DNA from: Pelistega europaea
GTDB taxonomy: Bacteria > Pseudomonadota > Gammaproteobacteria > Burkholderiales > Burkholderiaceae_B
Reading direction: 5' to 3'
Assembly: GCF_013133775.1 (NCBI RefSeq)
Contig: NZ_JABGBO010000013.1
Span: 1-42,448 of the forward strand
DNA: 42,448 bases
Every line of letters starts with the position of its first letter. The first letter of the stretch is position 1. Shown piece after piece: positions 1-10,600 of the stretch. The notes below the pieces were generated by a model, which saw only the letters and a program-made list of their open reading frames with translations, had not been told where the DNA came from and did no database searches. The position numbers and the translations under genes were made by a program.

Positions 1-659
1 TTTCCTTGATGCGTTGGATAGAAAGAATATCCCCTGTAGGTTTACGAGTAAACTTGTACGCACCATGGCTAGTACCAATCGCAATCGCCAAAGCATCTAC
101 TTGAGTTTGGCGAACAAAATCTGCCGCTTGTTCTGGGTCAGTTAATAATTGTTCACGTGTTAAAGTACCGTCTGCGCCATGACCGTCTTCTTTGTCACCT
201 TTCATGGTTTCAAGAGAGCCTAATACTCCCAGCTCCCCCTCTACAGAAACCCCTAATTTATGCGCCATTTGAACGACTTCACGAGTGGTTTCAACATTGT
301 ACTCATAGCTTGCCACGGTCTTACCGTCAGACATTAAGGAGCCATCCATCATCACGCTAGAAAAACCTAAGTCAATGGCTCCTTTACAAATCGCTGGAGA
401 TTGACCATGGTCTTGGTGCATCACCACTGGAATCTCTGGATAAGACTCAACAGCCGCTTGGATCAAGTACTTTAAGAAAGTCTCTCCAGCATACTTGCGA
501 GCACCAGCAGAGGCCTGCATAATCACAGGACTGTTAGTTTCCTTAGCTGCTTCCATAATGGCTTGAACTTGTTCAAGATTATTAACATTAAATGCTGGCA
601 AACCATAACCATTTTCAGCGGCATGGTCTAATAATTGGCGCATTGACACGAGTGCCATA
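1..659 (-). CDS. fba: Class II fructose-bisphosphate aldolase, 3' end outside window
   Basis: The enzyme cleaves fructose 1,6-bisphosphate to dihydroxyacetone phosphate and glyceraldehyde 3-phosphate in the cytoplasm and depends on a divalent metal. The reading frame starts at the ATG at 659 ([19 protein letters not shown]) and runs off the left edge, leaving about 219 residues of an enzyme usually near 350. The class II signature HQDHG lies at residues 81-85, where H84 is expected to be a zinc ligand, and it is followed by [10 protein letters not shown] and a GELG segment. A GGAGAAAC ribosome site sits just upstream of the ATG. It shares a strand with pgk, gap and tkt further right, but unrelated genes lie between, so it is not in their operon here. 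Confidence 0.93.
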
Positions 660-723
660 AGTTTCTCCTAGAGAATAATCAATAAATACAGATAACCCTT
701 TATTTTAGCAAATTTTTACTTGC

Positions 724-1174
724 TTATTGATGAGAGAACAAAAGATGGGCTTTAAATTGCCTACGCAAGAAATCACCAAACAAAGATATGGGTTGACCAT
801 CCGTGGCAACATTCCATACCTCTGATCCCCATTCTTGCAAAAAATAAGGATAACCTTTTGTGTATTGAACAATCCTTTCTAATGCATCCACATTAATAGC
901 CTCATGCAAAGAGGTTATAGGATTTTTAATCGCATTTTTTGCCTCTTTATCTGGTAAGGCCCCGATATAAGGATAATTAAACAAGCGCTCTGCATAGGAC
1001 TTGGCATCGCCAGACATTGCCGCTACTTGTGGCAACCCTGCCCCAAAAAATAAGACAGGCCATAGAAGCTCGCTTAATTTGGATACTAGCTTCATCAAGA
1101 ATTTCCGAACGCCCTTCCAATGCAGGAGGTTGAGTCCCCGATTCTGGAGTAAATGGATTTTTTACTCTATCCAT
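724..1174 (-). pseudogene. Decayed AAA-family ATPase gene (internal deletion plus frameshift)
   Basis: Two overlapping minus-strand frames carry separate pieces of one protein family. The first starts at the ATG at 1174 with MDRVKNPFTPESGTQ and PPALEGRSEILDEA, the typical N-terminus of a family of predicted AAA ATPases. The second (frame ending at 724) has FFGAGLPQVAAMSGDAKSYA and GYPYFLQEWG, typical of the C-terminal half. The P-loop region that should separate them is missing: about 30 residues of N-terminus join directly to the later part in a different frame, and the C-terminal DNA-binding tail is also shortened. The product cannot bind ATP in the usual way. AGGAGA upstream of 1174 shows the old ribosome site survives. 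Family identification is from memory of the motifs. Confidence 0.75.
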
Positions 1175-1206
1175 CTGAACACTCTCCTATAAAGCTCAAA
1201 GGCACA

Positions 1207-1301
1207 CTAAATACTATATAAATATACTAATCTATATAAAATTATACATAAACATAAATTTATATATATTTAAATATAAACCAATATATTTTTTATATTT
1301 C
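1207..1301. other. Extremely AT-rich tract
   Basis: Roughly 95 bp of nearly pure A/T with many TATA steps separate the ATPase pseudogene from the hydrolase gene at 1307. No open frame, clear hairpin terminator or tandem unit is visible. It could hold the old promoter of the pseudogene or mark a past insertion/deletion end. Confidence 0.6.
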
Positions 1302-1306
1302 CTACA

Positions 1307-2116
1307 TTAAACTAAGCGTCGGTTGGCTAAGCAAGGCAATAACTCTCTTACCTCTGCAATACGTTGGCTATCTAGGTCATGCACTCGAATACCTACTTGC
1401 TCGCCAGCCCCAGCAATCACAAAGCCCATAGGATCAATAATCATGCTTTGCCCTACTCCTTTGGGTGCAGTTTGCCCACACGCCAGAACATACGAGGTAT
1501 TTTCAATCGCTCTTGCACGCAATAGTACATCCCAGTGCATTTCCTTGTACGCCCCAGGAATCCAATTAGCACTCACACTTAAGACATTGACACCTCGATC
1601 AATTAATGCTCGTGCTAACTCTGGGAAACGCAAGTCATAGCAATTAATTAAGCCAAAAGTAAATTCGCCCACACTAAACACACCGAACATAGAGCCATCA
1701 TCGGCTAAATCTGCAGGTTTTACTTTGTCAGACTCTTTAAATTTGAACGCATCGTAGACATGAATTTTAGTGTACTGGGTCAAAATCTGCCCTGTTGGAT
1801 GAATCACTAATAACTGATTGCGAACACGAGGCTCGAGGCTATCACCACCATCACTCAACACTCCCACCACTATATACAGATTATTTTGCTTAGCTTGTTC
1901 CTGCATAAAATGGATAAAAGCTGGCGTACTCTCTTTTGCCAAGCGTTGTAGTACCTCTAACTCAGAAGCAAACGAACACATAGAGGCTTCAGGCAACACC
2001 AACAGCTTCACCTGTTGCTGAGTCGCTTGATGAATAAGACTGGTAATATAGGCCTTATTCTCATCAATATCATTGCTCGCTGGAAATTGCCCTACGGCGA
2101 CTCGTAATGTACTCAT
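1307..2116 (-). CDS. Nitrilase-superfamily carbon-nitrogen hydrolase
   Basis: A 269-residue cytoplasmic amidohydrolase. The Glu-Lys-Cys triad of the superfamily is visible: E43 in LPEASM, K117 in YTKIHVYDAF and C159 in GLINCYDLRFPE. Length and motifs match the small bacterial members that act as omega-amidases or deaminated-glutathione amidases; which amide is used cannot be read from the sequence. The start at 2116 has AGGA about 9 bases upstream. The next gene on the same strand, pbpC, ends 198 bp upstream, so separate transcription is likely. Confidence 0.85.
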   Translation of the reverse strand: MSTLRVAVGQFPASNDIDENKAYITSLIHQATQQQVKLLVLPEASMCSFASELEVLQRLAKESTPAFIHFMQEQAKQNNLYIVVGVLSDGGDSLEPRVRNQLLVIHPTGQILTQYTKIHVYDAFKFKESDKVKPADLADDGSMFGVFSVGEFTFGLINCYDLRFPELARALIDRGVNVLSVSANWIPGAYKEMHWDVLLRARAIENTSYVLACGQTAPKGVGQSMIIDPMGFVIAGAGEQVGIRVHDLDSQRIAEVRELLPCLANRRLV

Positions 2117-2313
2117 ATTGTTTTTCCTCAGTCATGAAAATTCATTTATTTTCTTTTCTCATCATATAACAGCCTTCAGCACTAAAGCAAATTATATTTG
2201 GTACAACCCAGATACTTATTTCAATGATAACCATAGGAGGCTAAAAATACTTTTTATCCTTGTCTCCTGAACTCAAAAAATAGGCCATAAAAACAGAATC
2301 CCATATACCAAGA

Positions 2314-4638
2314 TTACCTCACTTGAAACATCACTTCATCTAATTGTCGCCCATCCTGAGCAAACAAACCCAAGGTGTATCGCCCCACTTTCAAAGGCCA
2401 ATAAAAAGGATTACCACGTCCTATTTTGACTCCATTTAAGACCCAATAAACCTGTGTGGGTAGTATATGATTAATCTGTCTAGCCTCCATTTTTAATTGT
2501 TGATAATCTTTGGGAATATCAGGATCCCAAGCAATAATAGTACCATTTGTCGGGGTGCTGATAAATATTGAGGCCACAGTATCAGAGGCCGTTATGTCTG
2601 TTTCTGCTAAATTTTCAGAGGTAGTTTGCATGACAGTAGTGACATTTTGTGTTGCCAACGTGCCTTCTTCTACTGATGTGCCTCGGGTTGCTGATAAGTG
2701 TACTTCCTGCATTTGTGTCCCTGCTATGAAATACTCTTTTCTAGTAGGCTCTACGGCAGGACGATAATGGATATCCTCTGCTACAACAGTCTCAGGCTTA
2801 GGCGGTTCTATAGAGGGAAGCTCTTTATGCAAATAAGCCATCACATCATGCCAAATAGGAGCTGCACCAGAAACACCACTCACATTACGCATACTAGCAC
2901 CAGCACTATTGCCTACCCATACTCCAACAGTATAGCGTGAGGACCAACCTATAGCCCAATTATCTCGCATATCTTTACTGGTACCTGTTTTCACAGCAGC
3001 CCAAAAGGGCGTACTTAATGCACTATCCGCTCCAAAAGTCAACACACGAGCATAGCGATCAGAAAGAATATTGCCAATAATCCAACTACTTTCAGGACTA
3101 AATACCCTTTTCTTCTCATTTAAATAATTCGTTGTCTCGTTGTTTTGTGGAGCATCCTCATCCTGAGCCATAGAGTTCATTTTGTTGAGAGATTTAGGCA
3201 TCCATCGCACTGGGGAATACACGCCTAGGTTAGCCAATACACGGTAGGCATTAGTTAAACTCAATAAAGTCACATCGGAACTTCCCAATGCTAGACTATA
3301 GCCGTAAAATTCACCTGTTTCAGTCAAAGGCAGTCCCAATTCCACCAACTTATCTCTAAAATCATCGATACCAAGCATTGTGAGCGTTTTTACAGCAGGA
3401 ATATTTAAAGAGGAAGCCAATGCTGTTCGCACCGATACCCAACCATTAAACCGTCTATCATAATTTTGTGGTACATACAAACCTGACCCTGCATCTAGAC
3501 TCAACACATCATCATTTAATAGAGAAGCTGCTGTCAGGTGCTTTTGAGCGATAGCTTGTGCATATAAAAAAGGTTTCAAGGTCGAGCCTGCTTGACGCGG
3601 AGCATTCGCATGGTCGACGTGCTGGGCTGCGGATAGATGACCTGATGAACCTACATAAGCAAGCACCTCACCCGTCTGATTATCCAACACGACTACTGCT
3701 GCATCACTCGCTTTCTCTTGAAATAAATCAACAAGACGAGACTGTATACGTTGCTGTATAAATCGTTGTAAAGATTTATCAATGGTTGAATAAAGTGTAT
3801 GACTTATTGATACACCAGACTGCTGGTAAGCCTTTATTAACTGTGATGCCAAGTGAGGAGCATCTGCTGGTGTATCCAGAAACTGTTTATAAGAACGTCC
3901 CAGCATATTTGCCACAAAAGTATCTAAATAATCACAATGGTTATGATGGGACAATAATAAATCACAGGTGCGGCGAATCAAAGTCTCTTTGTCTACATTC
4001 GGCGCCCGCAACATAGCTGCTAAAACAGCACTTTCCCTTTCGTTTAAAGCAGCAGGATATTTTTGAAAAAAAGTTTGTGCTCCTGCTGCCATCCCCACAA
4101 TTTCCCCACGTAAAGGTACTAAATTAAGATAAGCCTCTAAAATTTGCTCTTTGCTCCAATGCTGCTCCAACGCCTGTGCATAAAACATTTGTAGAATTTT
4201 TTGTTGGTAAGTGCGAGAGCCATTTTGACGCTGTAATTCAGGAATTATCATCCCCACTATCTGCATAGAGATAGTGGAAGCCCCACGCCCTCTTTCGCCT
4301 AACAACACACCTCGTAAGGCACTTAACAGAGCCAAGCCATCCACACCACTATGCTGATAAAATCGCTTATCTTCTGATAACAAAACGAAACTTTGCAATC
4401 GCTCAGAATAATTTTTTAACGGTTGCCAAGCCAAGCGTCGTTGTTGGAAATCGGCTCTCACTGTTTCTATTGGAGAACCATCACGGGCTAGAATCTGAAT
4501 AAAAGAGCTTGGGTTTTGTTGACTAATCTGTATAAATGAAGGCACGTTTAATGTCGAAATAAACAACTGCCCCCCCACATAAGTGAGAAACACTAACAAT
4601 ACACTCACAAGAAAAAAATGCCCATACCACTTTTTCAT
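2314..4638 (-). CDS. pbpC: Penicillin-binding protein 1C (bifunctional peptidoglycan synthase)
   Basis: A 774-residue class A penicillin-binding protein. One membrane anchor lies at residues 8-27 with the rest in the periplasm. The glycosyltransferase domain has the catalytic EDKRFYQH block at E89. The transpeptidase domain has the active-site STLK at S352-K355, SLN at 410-412 and KTG at 550-552. The C-terminal segment after about 680 matches the Ig-like domain specific to PbpC. It polymerises and cross-links peptidoglycan, or in some species has only glycosyltransferase activity. The gene lies downstream of an alpha-2-macroglobulin gene on the same strand, a pairing well known in Gram-negative bacteria, although a terminator-like hairpin separates the two here. 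Confidence 0.93.
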   Translation of the reverse strand: MKKWYGHFFLVSVLLVFLTYVGGQLFISTLNVPSFIQISQQNPSSFIQILARDGSPIETVRADFQQRRLAWQPLKNYSERLQSFVLLSEDKRFYQHSGVDGLALLSALRGVLLGERGRGASTISMQIVGMIIPELQRQNGSRTYQQKILQMFYAQALEQHWSKEQILEAYLNLVPLRGEIVGMAAGAQTFFQKYPAALNERESAVLAAMLRAPNVDKETLIRRTCDLLLSHHNHCDYLDTFVANMLGRSYKQFLDTPADAPHLASQLIKAYQQSGVSISHTLYSTIDKSLQRFIQQRIQSRLVDLFQEKASDAAVVVLDNQTGEVLAYVGSSGHLSAAQHVDHANAPRQAGSTLKPFLYAQAIAQKHLTAASLLNDDVLSLDAGSGLYVPQNYDRRFNGWVSVRTALASSLNIPAVKTLTMLGIDDFRDKLVELGLPLTETGEFYGYSLALGSSDVTLLSLTNAYRVLANLGVYSPVRWMPKSLNKMNSMAQDEDAPQNNETTNYLNEKKRVFSPESSWIIGNILSDRYARVLTFGADSALSTPFWAAVKTGTSKDMRDNWAIGWSSRYTVGVWVGNSAGASMRNVSGVSGAAPIWHDVMAYLHKELPSIEPPKPETVVAEDIHYRPAVEPTRKEYFIAGTQMQEVHLSATRGTSVEEGTLATQNVTTVMQTTSENLAETDITASDTVASIFISTPTNGTIIAWDPDIPKDYQQLKMEARQINHILPTQVYWVLNGVKIGRGNPFYWPLKVGRYTLGLFAQDGRQLDEVMFQVR

Positions 4639-4718
4639 ATGCTATCTTAATGTTTCCTTTCAATACACATCTGCTAAAAACACCATTCTCATGACGCTAA
4701 ACCATGATTTTCACCATT

Positions 4719-4749
4719 AAAAAGCCTGTCATCCTAAAGACGACAGGCT
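4719..4749 (-). terminator. Rho-independent terminator after the alpha-2-macroglobulin gene
   Basis: The 8-bp arms AGCCTGTC (4723-4730) and GACAGGCT (4742-4749) form a GC-rich stem. On the minus strand the stem is followed at once by TTTTT. It lies about 50 bp past the stop at 4800 and before pbpC, so the two genes are probably only partly co-transcribed. Confidence 0.75.
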
Positions 4750-4799
4750 CGCTGAGACTAGGTCATTACCCTCACCGATGATTTTACACCCATACTTGG

Positions 4800-7700
4800 C
4801 TAAGGAGCTTTTACCTGAATGTCATTGTTCACTGCCTCGCCAAATAAGGAGGGAGCATACATAGCTTCCACACGCGTTGCTGGTAAAGAGAACTTACCTA
4901 CATTGTTTAAACGCACTGTGTATTCTAAGTTAATCTCCCCCTTATCCATAAAGCGATAATAAGCACGATAGACATCTGACTTACGCTCTACAAAACTTGG
5001 TTCGACATAAGTACTATATTCATCATTATGCTCAGCCAGTTTTTCATCTAGCTGTCCAGATAAAATACTATCGCGTCCTAACCCACTACCCAAGACAGTT
5101 GCACCACTTGGAATAGGATCATTGACAACAACCCAACTCATCGGTGCATCAGCTGTAATACGCAAATGAACACGATATACATCACCAACAGACCATTGAC
5201 CCGCCACACGACGGCTGACTGGTTCGATTAATTTATCTACGCGATACCCAGCAAAAGTATTTTCAATTGGCTCAACTGCTGCCAAGCTGGTAACTGTTGC
5301 CCATACAGCCCCTTTACCCACAAGACTTAGCTTCATATCAGCCGATTTTTTATTCACCCAAGGGATAGTGATGGCTTGATTCAAACTCAAACCATTCCAC
5401 TCCTGTGCTGCATCATGATCTTGATCAGAAAGGCTTACATTCACCTCACCTTCTGCTGGTACTTTTTCAAAAGCCTGTGTAAAGGCATGTACTGCCAGGC
5501 TTCCTAACAAGTTATTGGTGGTCATACCCCACTGACCTTTAACTTGAGCAGCAATAAGACCCTGTGCAAGTGCTGGCACTTCTTTTTTCCACATATCATC
5601 ACGGGCTACTGCAATTAATAATTTTGCTTGAATGCTCTTACTATCATCCATTAACCACCACAGATTATCCAATGCCGTCATATTTTTAAAGACTAGATGC
5701 TCCGCTTGGTTAGCCATTTTGGCAAGAATACGTTCACGCAATGCGACTAAAACATCATGTTGTTTTTCCCCATGCAAAGATTGATGAATAATATAAAGAT
5801 TCACAAGTCCTGCCTCATCATATCCCGCATCAAGAGGATAAGCCTCTAACATGCTTTCTGTGACTCTATGATAACGGGCTAACGCCGCTAACAAAGTCAA
5901 ATAGTAATCTTTCTTATCAGCAACAGGAATCCAGTCATATTCTGAATTTAATTTACCCAAAACAAAATTGGATAAACCGGTCAACATACGCTCTTGAATC
6001 GCCTCTGGAATATCAAATGACCAACCTAAAGTTTTAGCATCTGCAGCAATAGAAAGAATATAGGCATTTAATAAAGGGCTACCATCCACTGCGGCAGAAG
6101 GGTAATAGCGAATAAGCCCCTGTTCATCTAAATAACTATTCGCCTCTTGCATCAAGGCATCCCATGCTGCATGATTTTGCAATCCCATCGCTACTGAAGC
6201 TCGTTGTTCAAAACAACTATAAGGATATTCAGCAAAATAACGTTTTACTGTATTTAAGCTAGCCCCTAAACTTTTCTGAATCTGTACCTGAATACCTCCA
6301 CGAATCGCATCATTTACACTTAAAGCACGAGTCGGAGGTTGAACAGACAACTGCACTCCTTGTGCATTAGCAGCTACCTGAAGCAATTGAGATTGGCGTA
6401 CTGTTACTGGAACATAAGGAATCAGTTGCTGTGTTACATGAATCTTATCTTGAGCTAATTTAACAGCCATTGTCGTTGGAGTCGCTGAAACAGTTGCAGC
6501 ATCAACAGAGGGTTTATGAGTAGCATCTGAAGAAAGAGTAGAAACCTCTTCATCCATAGACTTCACTTCTTTGGCATCAAAATACCAATCAAGTATTTGC
6601 TTACCCTCATTATCACTTAAATGTAAAGGGTCAACCTGCCACACAGCCCTATTAGAGCGACCTGCGTAAAGCATCACCTGTTTCTCAGGCAAGGACAATA
6701 CTTCAACACCGTCCTTTTTAACCGTGCCTGTCACTAATACAGACATATCCTTATCCGTGCTATTATGCAAGGTGACTACCGCATCGAATTTATCTGTATC
6801 ACGAATAAGTAATGGTAGACCAGAAATAATTTGCAAATCCTGCTTACTCGCAAAATCAACCTTTTGCGTACCAAAAACAGCCTTGCCGTCGTCAGCCACT
6901 GCAACGATTTCAAACTGAGAGATACTATCATTGAGAGGTATCTCAAGATCTGTTTCCCCATTATTATCTAATACAACATTAGCTTTCCAGAAAACCAAAG
7001 TATCAAAAAGCTCTCGGGTCGGTGACAAACCACCCCCTCCTCCTGCAGGAACAGCTTTACGCCCATAGTGACGACGCCCCACAACCTCTCCTTGGGCTGT
7101 CGCTGTATTAACCAACCAAGGGCGCTCAGGCCACATTGCTGCCAGAATATCAGAGGTATTGTTTTTGGCTAACTCCAACAAAGCCTTATCCACCACAAAG
7201 ACAGCAACATTAGCTTGCGCTACTTTATCACCATTCATACGTTTTGCTGAGATATGTAATTTAGCCTTCTCTCTCACCTGATACACGGACTTATCTAGCG
7301 ATAAATCGATATTCATGTGATTATCTGGATTATCCACTTTCACCTTAACCACACCCATCCTAAATGAAGGTTTGGCTAAATCAATTAATGTACTTGCACC
7401 TTGTGCTTGTGTATCATCTTTCACCCATGCCACACCCGCATCATTCGTATCACCACGAATTCGTCCACGGATAGAAAGTACATTCACAAAGACATTAGGA
7501 GCCCATTCAGGTTTTATTTTGAGTTTAAATGTCGAACTATTTTTCTCAAAATGCACGACTTGATAATCCATGACATTTTCACGCTCGATACTCACCAGTG
7601 CTGTTGCTTCACGAAATGGGATTTTGACATCAAAAACCGCCTCATCACCAGCTTGGTAAAGTGGCTTATCTGGCACCACATCTACTCTATCAGTATCATT

Positions 7701-10520
7701 GCCGGCATCCCAGCTCTGACCTTTATAAATCCACAAAGAACGACGTGAACTATAGTGGTTACCATGCTCATCCTGAGCATGTGCAAATAGGGTTATGTCA
7801 CTATCGGGAGCTTTATCTAGGGTGCACTTTAAAATACCTTGCGCATCTGTTTTCCCCTGACACAGTGTAGTAAGCTCTCCTTTCTCCGTATTCACATCAA
7901 ACGTATAAAAGCCACCCACTAGACGCTTACGCACAACTTTGGTTTGTTCTTTAGCAGTTTGCAACAGAACCTCAGCATCAGGTTTTGGATGCCCCAAGGC
8001 ATCTACTGCTATCACTTCTGCGGTATAGGACTTACCTGCTTCTGCTTGATTCTCACCTCGAATACCTACTAATATGCTGGAAGCAACTACAGGTACTGTC
8101 TGAGTAATTGTCTGTACCTGCCCATTAGGATCCATAAAACTTGCTTCAATAATGATGTCACTATTGCCTTTAATTGTAGGAACATTATCAATCACAACTT
8201 GGGCGTGACCATTGGCATCCAAGGCAATTTTTTTCTTATTGAGAAACACATTTCGCCCTGGTTCTATGGGTGCTGCATCACCAAAAACGGTGTTATCCTC
8301 TTTGACAGTTATACCATTGGACACTATCATAGCTGACAGCTCTACAGGCAACTCAGCAGCCACACCTCCAGCTATATAATTTAACTGAAGCGTTGCAGTA
8401 ATAGTTTTAGGGTTAATCAATATATTACCCTGTTGTACATCACTTGTTGCCTGAATACTCCCTTTAAGAAAAGGCACTTTGAAAGTTTCTACTTGGAAAG
8501 AAGTTTTTGGATTAACAATGTCAAAATCCTTATCCCCCTCTCGGTACTTAACAGAATAAACTCCATTCTTGGCTGTCTGGGGAATATGCCAATCTGTTTC
8601 TGCATACACACCACCATTAGGCGCCCTTTCCCACTTTAAAGGTAACTCAATCTCTTCATCTAATGCCTCAATATTAAAAACCACTTTATTAGGCAAACGT
8701 GTATCCACCATGGGGGCTGCAATACCTTCTTTTGTCTGCAAGCGAGCAAAGTGTTTCATATGCACTGTTTCCCCAGCACGCAATAAGGTGCGACCTAGCA
8801 CAGGATGTATTAATAATTGAGGAGACTCTTCGCTATAGTAGGAACGATAGACATTACCCACATTAAATTGCCAATCTTCAATGCCATTATTCCAGGTACT
8901 GAAAGCAAAAGCATAATCTGCTACCCCATAAGCCATAGGATGCGTTGGCCCAATACGTGCACTTGCCATATAGGTATCGTAATCACAATTTTCTGGTTTA
9001 GGTAATTTACCCTCAAAGCGGAATACACCTTTGTCATCAGTCTCGCCTGTTGCAATCTCACGGTTATCGCAAGCACTTAAACGTACTTTCGCATTAGGAA
9101 TAACTTGAGCATCGTCTAGGCGAGTTACCCATACTAAAGCCCCATCCTCACTGGTTTTAAGATGCACCGCCATATTAGTTACCAGTGCTGTTGTGCGCAC
9201 ATACATGGGTTGAGCATTTTTTGTGAGTTGCTCACCTAATAGAGGAGAACGTGCTTCAAACACATAGAACCCAGGTGCTTTCACAGGTAAGCCAATTACC
9301 TCAGTCTCATTATTTACATTTTTAAGACTTGGTAAATCATATTGACGAGCCCCTTTTTGGGTAGCCAATACAGAAAGATTACGAGAGTCTAGATTACCCT
9401 CTTGATATTGTTCTTCTTCTCCCTGTAGTAGACGTGTAAAATTCTCTTGACTAATAGGACGATAATTCAAGCGAGGAATAATCTCCAACCACTTACGCAC
9501 TTGTGCATCATCTTGCGTCGCTAACTCACTGACATGGCCTGCTTGATAGAGTCCTCTTGTGGCTAGTTTTTTCTCTACATTACGCACGGTCAATGGAATC
9601 AAAGCTGGTTGTTTTTTTAACGAAACACCAGGTTGGGCATGCGCATAACTTTCGATAATACCAAAATCACCTGTGGCAAACTTTAATAAAGGTGGATAAT
9701 TATCAAATGTTGCCTTAAATGGAAATTTATCTGCATTAACTAAAGGACGCCCCATATCGTCAACAAAATTGTCTGGGACTCTCACTTCGATAGAGGCCTT
9801 GGGAGGAAATGGACCTTGGAAGTACTTATAACTCACAAAAGATCCCTCTTCAAGAATCTCATCAGAAGCCTGAACTTCTTTACCATCTATCATTAACTGT
9901 ACTTTTTGAGCCTGGTCTTTTGGGACTTGACTACTAAATAGTAACGATACATGTCCTAATGGCGAACAATTTGCTTTGGGATTAATACGCTCACAACTAA
10001 AAGTCAGTTTAAAAGGTTCTCTGACCTGATAATCCAATGCCCATGCCTGTACTGTCGCTTTATGATTAACACCCTCTAACCCTGAAGTGATGGCAAGTGT
10101 CACCTTAGCATCAGTAGGAAGCTGGCGTGTACATTGAACAAAGGCAATTTTCTCACTTCCTCTAAGAGGAGCATCTCCAGACTTGATAGCTGGGGAATCA
10201 TTACTCTCATCAGCTGATTCCACTATCCAGGATAATGCCGGTGCTTTGAATAACTGTTGACGTTCGTCCTCTGTCAATAAACGGACAGGAATCCTCTCTC
10301 CCACTCCAGACACCAAGCAAGAAGTATGCTCCAATAAAGACTCTGGTTTCACTGCTTGATCAAAAAGCAAAGCAAACACCCCATCTTCGGCTATACGACT
10401 GCCTTCAGTAGGTTCTGTATATTTCAATATAGGTGGTTCAGTTGGCTCTGCCGCCATCGTCATACTGCACAATGATGAGAGTAATACCATACTCAACAAG
10501 TTACTACGCCATTGAGACAT
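4800..10520 (-). CDS. Bacterial alpha-2-macroglobulin family protein with thioester
   Basis: A very large (1906 residues) secreted protein of the bacterial alpha-2-macroglobulin family (YfhM-like). The thioester motif is intact: SCFEQ with Cys1436 and Gln1439, about 470 residues from the C-terminus, as in the E. coli protein. Such proteins are thought to trap proteases that enter the periplasm by covalent capture after bait cleavage. The ATG at 10520 is preferred over the upstream in-frame start at 10580 because it begins a classic signal peptide (MSQWRSNLLSMVLLSSLCSM) and has AGGGAAA just upstream. Cleavage is likely after TMA. The E. coli homologue is a lipoprotein; here no good lipobox is seen (the residue before the only early Cys is Leu), which suggests a soluble periplasmic form. 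A gene symbol is withheld because several are in use. Confidence 0.9.
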   Translation of the reverse strand: MSQWRSNLLSMVLLSSLCSMTMAAEPTEPPILKYTEPTEGSRIAEDGVFALLFDQAVKPESLLEHTSCLVSGVGERIPVRLLTEDERQQLFKAPALSWIVESADESNDSPAIKSGDAPLRGSEKIAFVQCTRQLPTDAKVTLAITSGLEGVNHKATVQAWALDYQVREPFKLTFSCERINPKANCSPLGHVSLLFSSQVPKDQAQKVQLMIDGKEVQASDEILEEGSFVSYKYFQGPFPPKASIEVRVPDNFVDDMGRPLVNADKFPFKATFDNYPPLLKFATGDFGIIESYAHAQPGVSLKKQPALIPLTVRNVEKKLATRGLYQAGHVSELATQDDAQVRKWLEIIPRLNYRPISQENFTRLLQGEEEQYQEGNLDSRNLSVLATQKGARQYDLPSLKNVNNETEVIGLPVKAPGFYVFEARSPLLGEQLTKNAQPMYVRTTALVTNMAVHLKTSEDGALVWVTRLDDAQVIPNAKVRLSACDNREIATGETDDKGVFRFEGKLPKPENCDYDTYMASARIGPTHPMAYGVADYAFAFSTWNNGIEDWQFNVGNVYRSYYSEESPQLLIHPVLGRTLLRAGETVHMKHFARLQTKEGIAAPMVDTRLPNKVVFNIEALDEEIELPLKWERAPNGGVYAETDWHIPQTAKNGVYSVKYREGDKDFDIVNPKTSFQVETFKVPFLKGSIQATSDVQQGNILINPKTITATLQLNYIAGGVAAELPVELSAMIVSNGITVKEDNTVFGDAAPIEPGRNVFLNKKKIALDANGHAQVVIDNVPTIKGNSDIIIEASFMDPNGQVQTITQTVPVVASSILVGIRGENQAEAGKSYTAEVIAVDALGHPKPDAEVLLQTAKEQTKVVRKRLVGGFYTFDVNTEKGELTTLCQGKTDAQGILKCTLDKAPDSDITLFAHAQDEHGNHYSSRRSLWIYKGQSWDAGNDTDRVDVVPDKPLYQAGDEAVFDVKIPFREATALVSIERENVMDYQVVHFEKNSSTFKLKIKPEWAPNVFVNVLSIRGRIRGDTNDAGVAWVKDDTQAQGASTLIDLAKPSFRMGVVKVKVDNPDNHMNIDLSLDKSVYQVREKAKLHISAKRMNGDKVAQANVAVFVVDKALLELAKNNTSDILAAMWPERPWLVNTATAQGEVVGRRHYGRKAVPAGGGGGLSPTRELFDTLVFWKANVVLDNNGETDLEIPLNDSISQFEIVAVADDGKAVFGTQKVDFASKQDLQIISGLPLLIRDTDKFDAVVTLHNSTDKDMSVLVTGTVKKDGVEVLSLPEKQVMLYAGRSNRAVWQVDPLHLSDNEGKQILDWYFDAKEVKSMDEEVSTLSSDATHKPSVDAATVSATPTTMAVKLAQDKIHVTQQLIPYVPVTVRQSQLLQVAANAQGVQLSVQPPTRALSVNDAIRGGIQVQIQKSLGASLNTVKRYFAEYPYSCFEQRASVAMGLQNHAAWDALMQEANSYLDEQGLIRYYPSAAVDGSPLLNAYILSIAADAKTLGWSFDIPEAIQERMLTGLSNFVLGKLNSEYDWIPVADKKDYYLTLLAALARYHRVTESMLEAYPLDAGYDEAGLVNLYIIHQSLHGEKQHDVLVALRERILAKMANQAEHLVFKNMTALDNLWWLMDDSKSIQAKLLIAVARDDMWKKEVPALAQGLIAAQVKGQWGMTTNNLLGSLAVHAFTQAFEKVPAEGEVNVSLSDQDHDAAQEWNGLSLNQAITIPWVNKKSADMKLSLVGKGAVWATVTSLAAVEPIENTFAGYRVDKLIEPVSRRVAGQWSVGDVYRVHLRITADAPMSWVVVNDPIPSGATVLGSGLGRDSILSGQLDEKLAEHNDEYSTYVEPSFVERKSDVYRAYYRFMDKGEINLEYTVRLNNVGKFSLPATRVEAMYAPSLFGEAVNNDIQVKAP

Positions 10521-10600
10521 CAGATTTCCCTTTTGATGAATGATTGGAGTGAATGAGTAGATTTTTATAACACGAAGCACTATGTCGTGAAAGGAGGGGA

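Noticed and set aside
7401-7748. Plus-strand frames opposite the alpha-2-macroglobulin and other large genes
   Set aside because: They are shadows of well-supported minus-strand genes, without ribosome sites or recognisable families.
10521-10580. Upstream 20-codon extension of the alpha-2-macroglobulin
   Set aside because: The signal peptide and ribosome site both fit the ATG at 10520.
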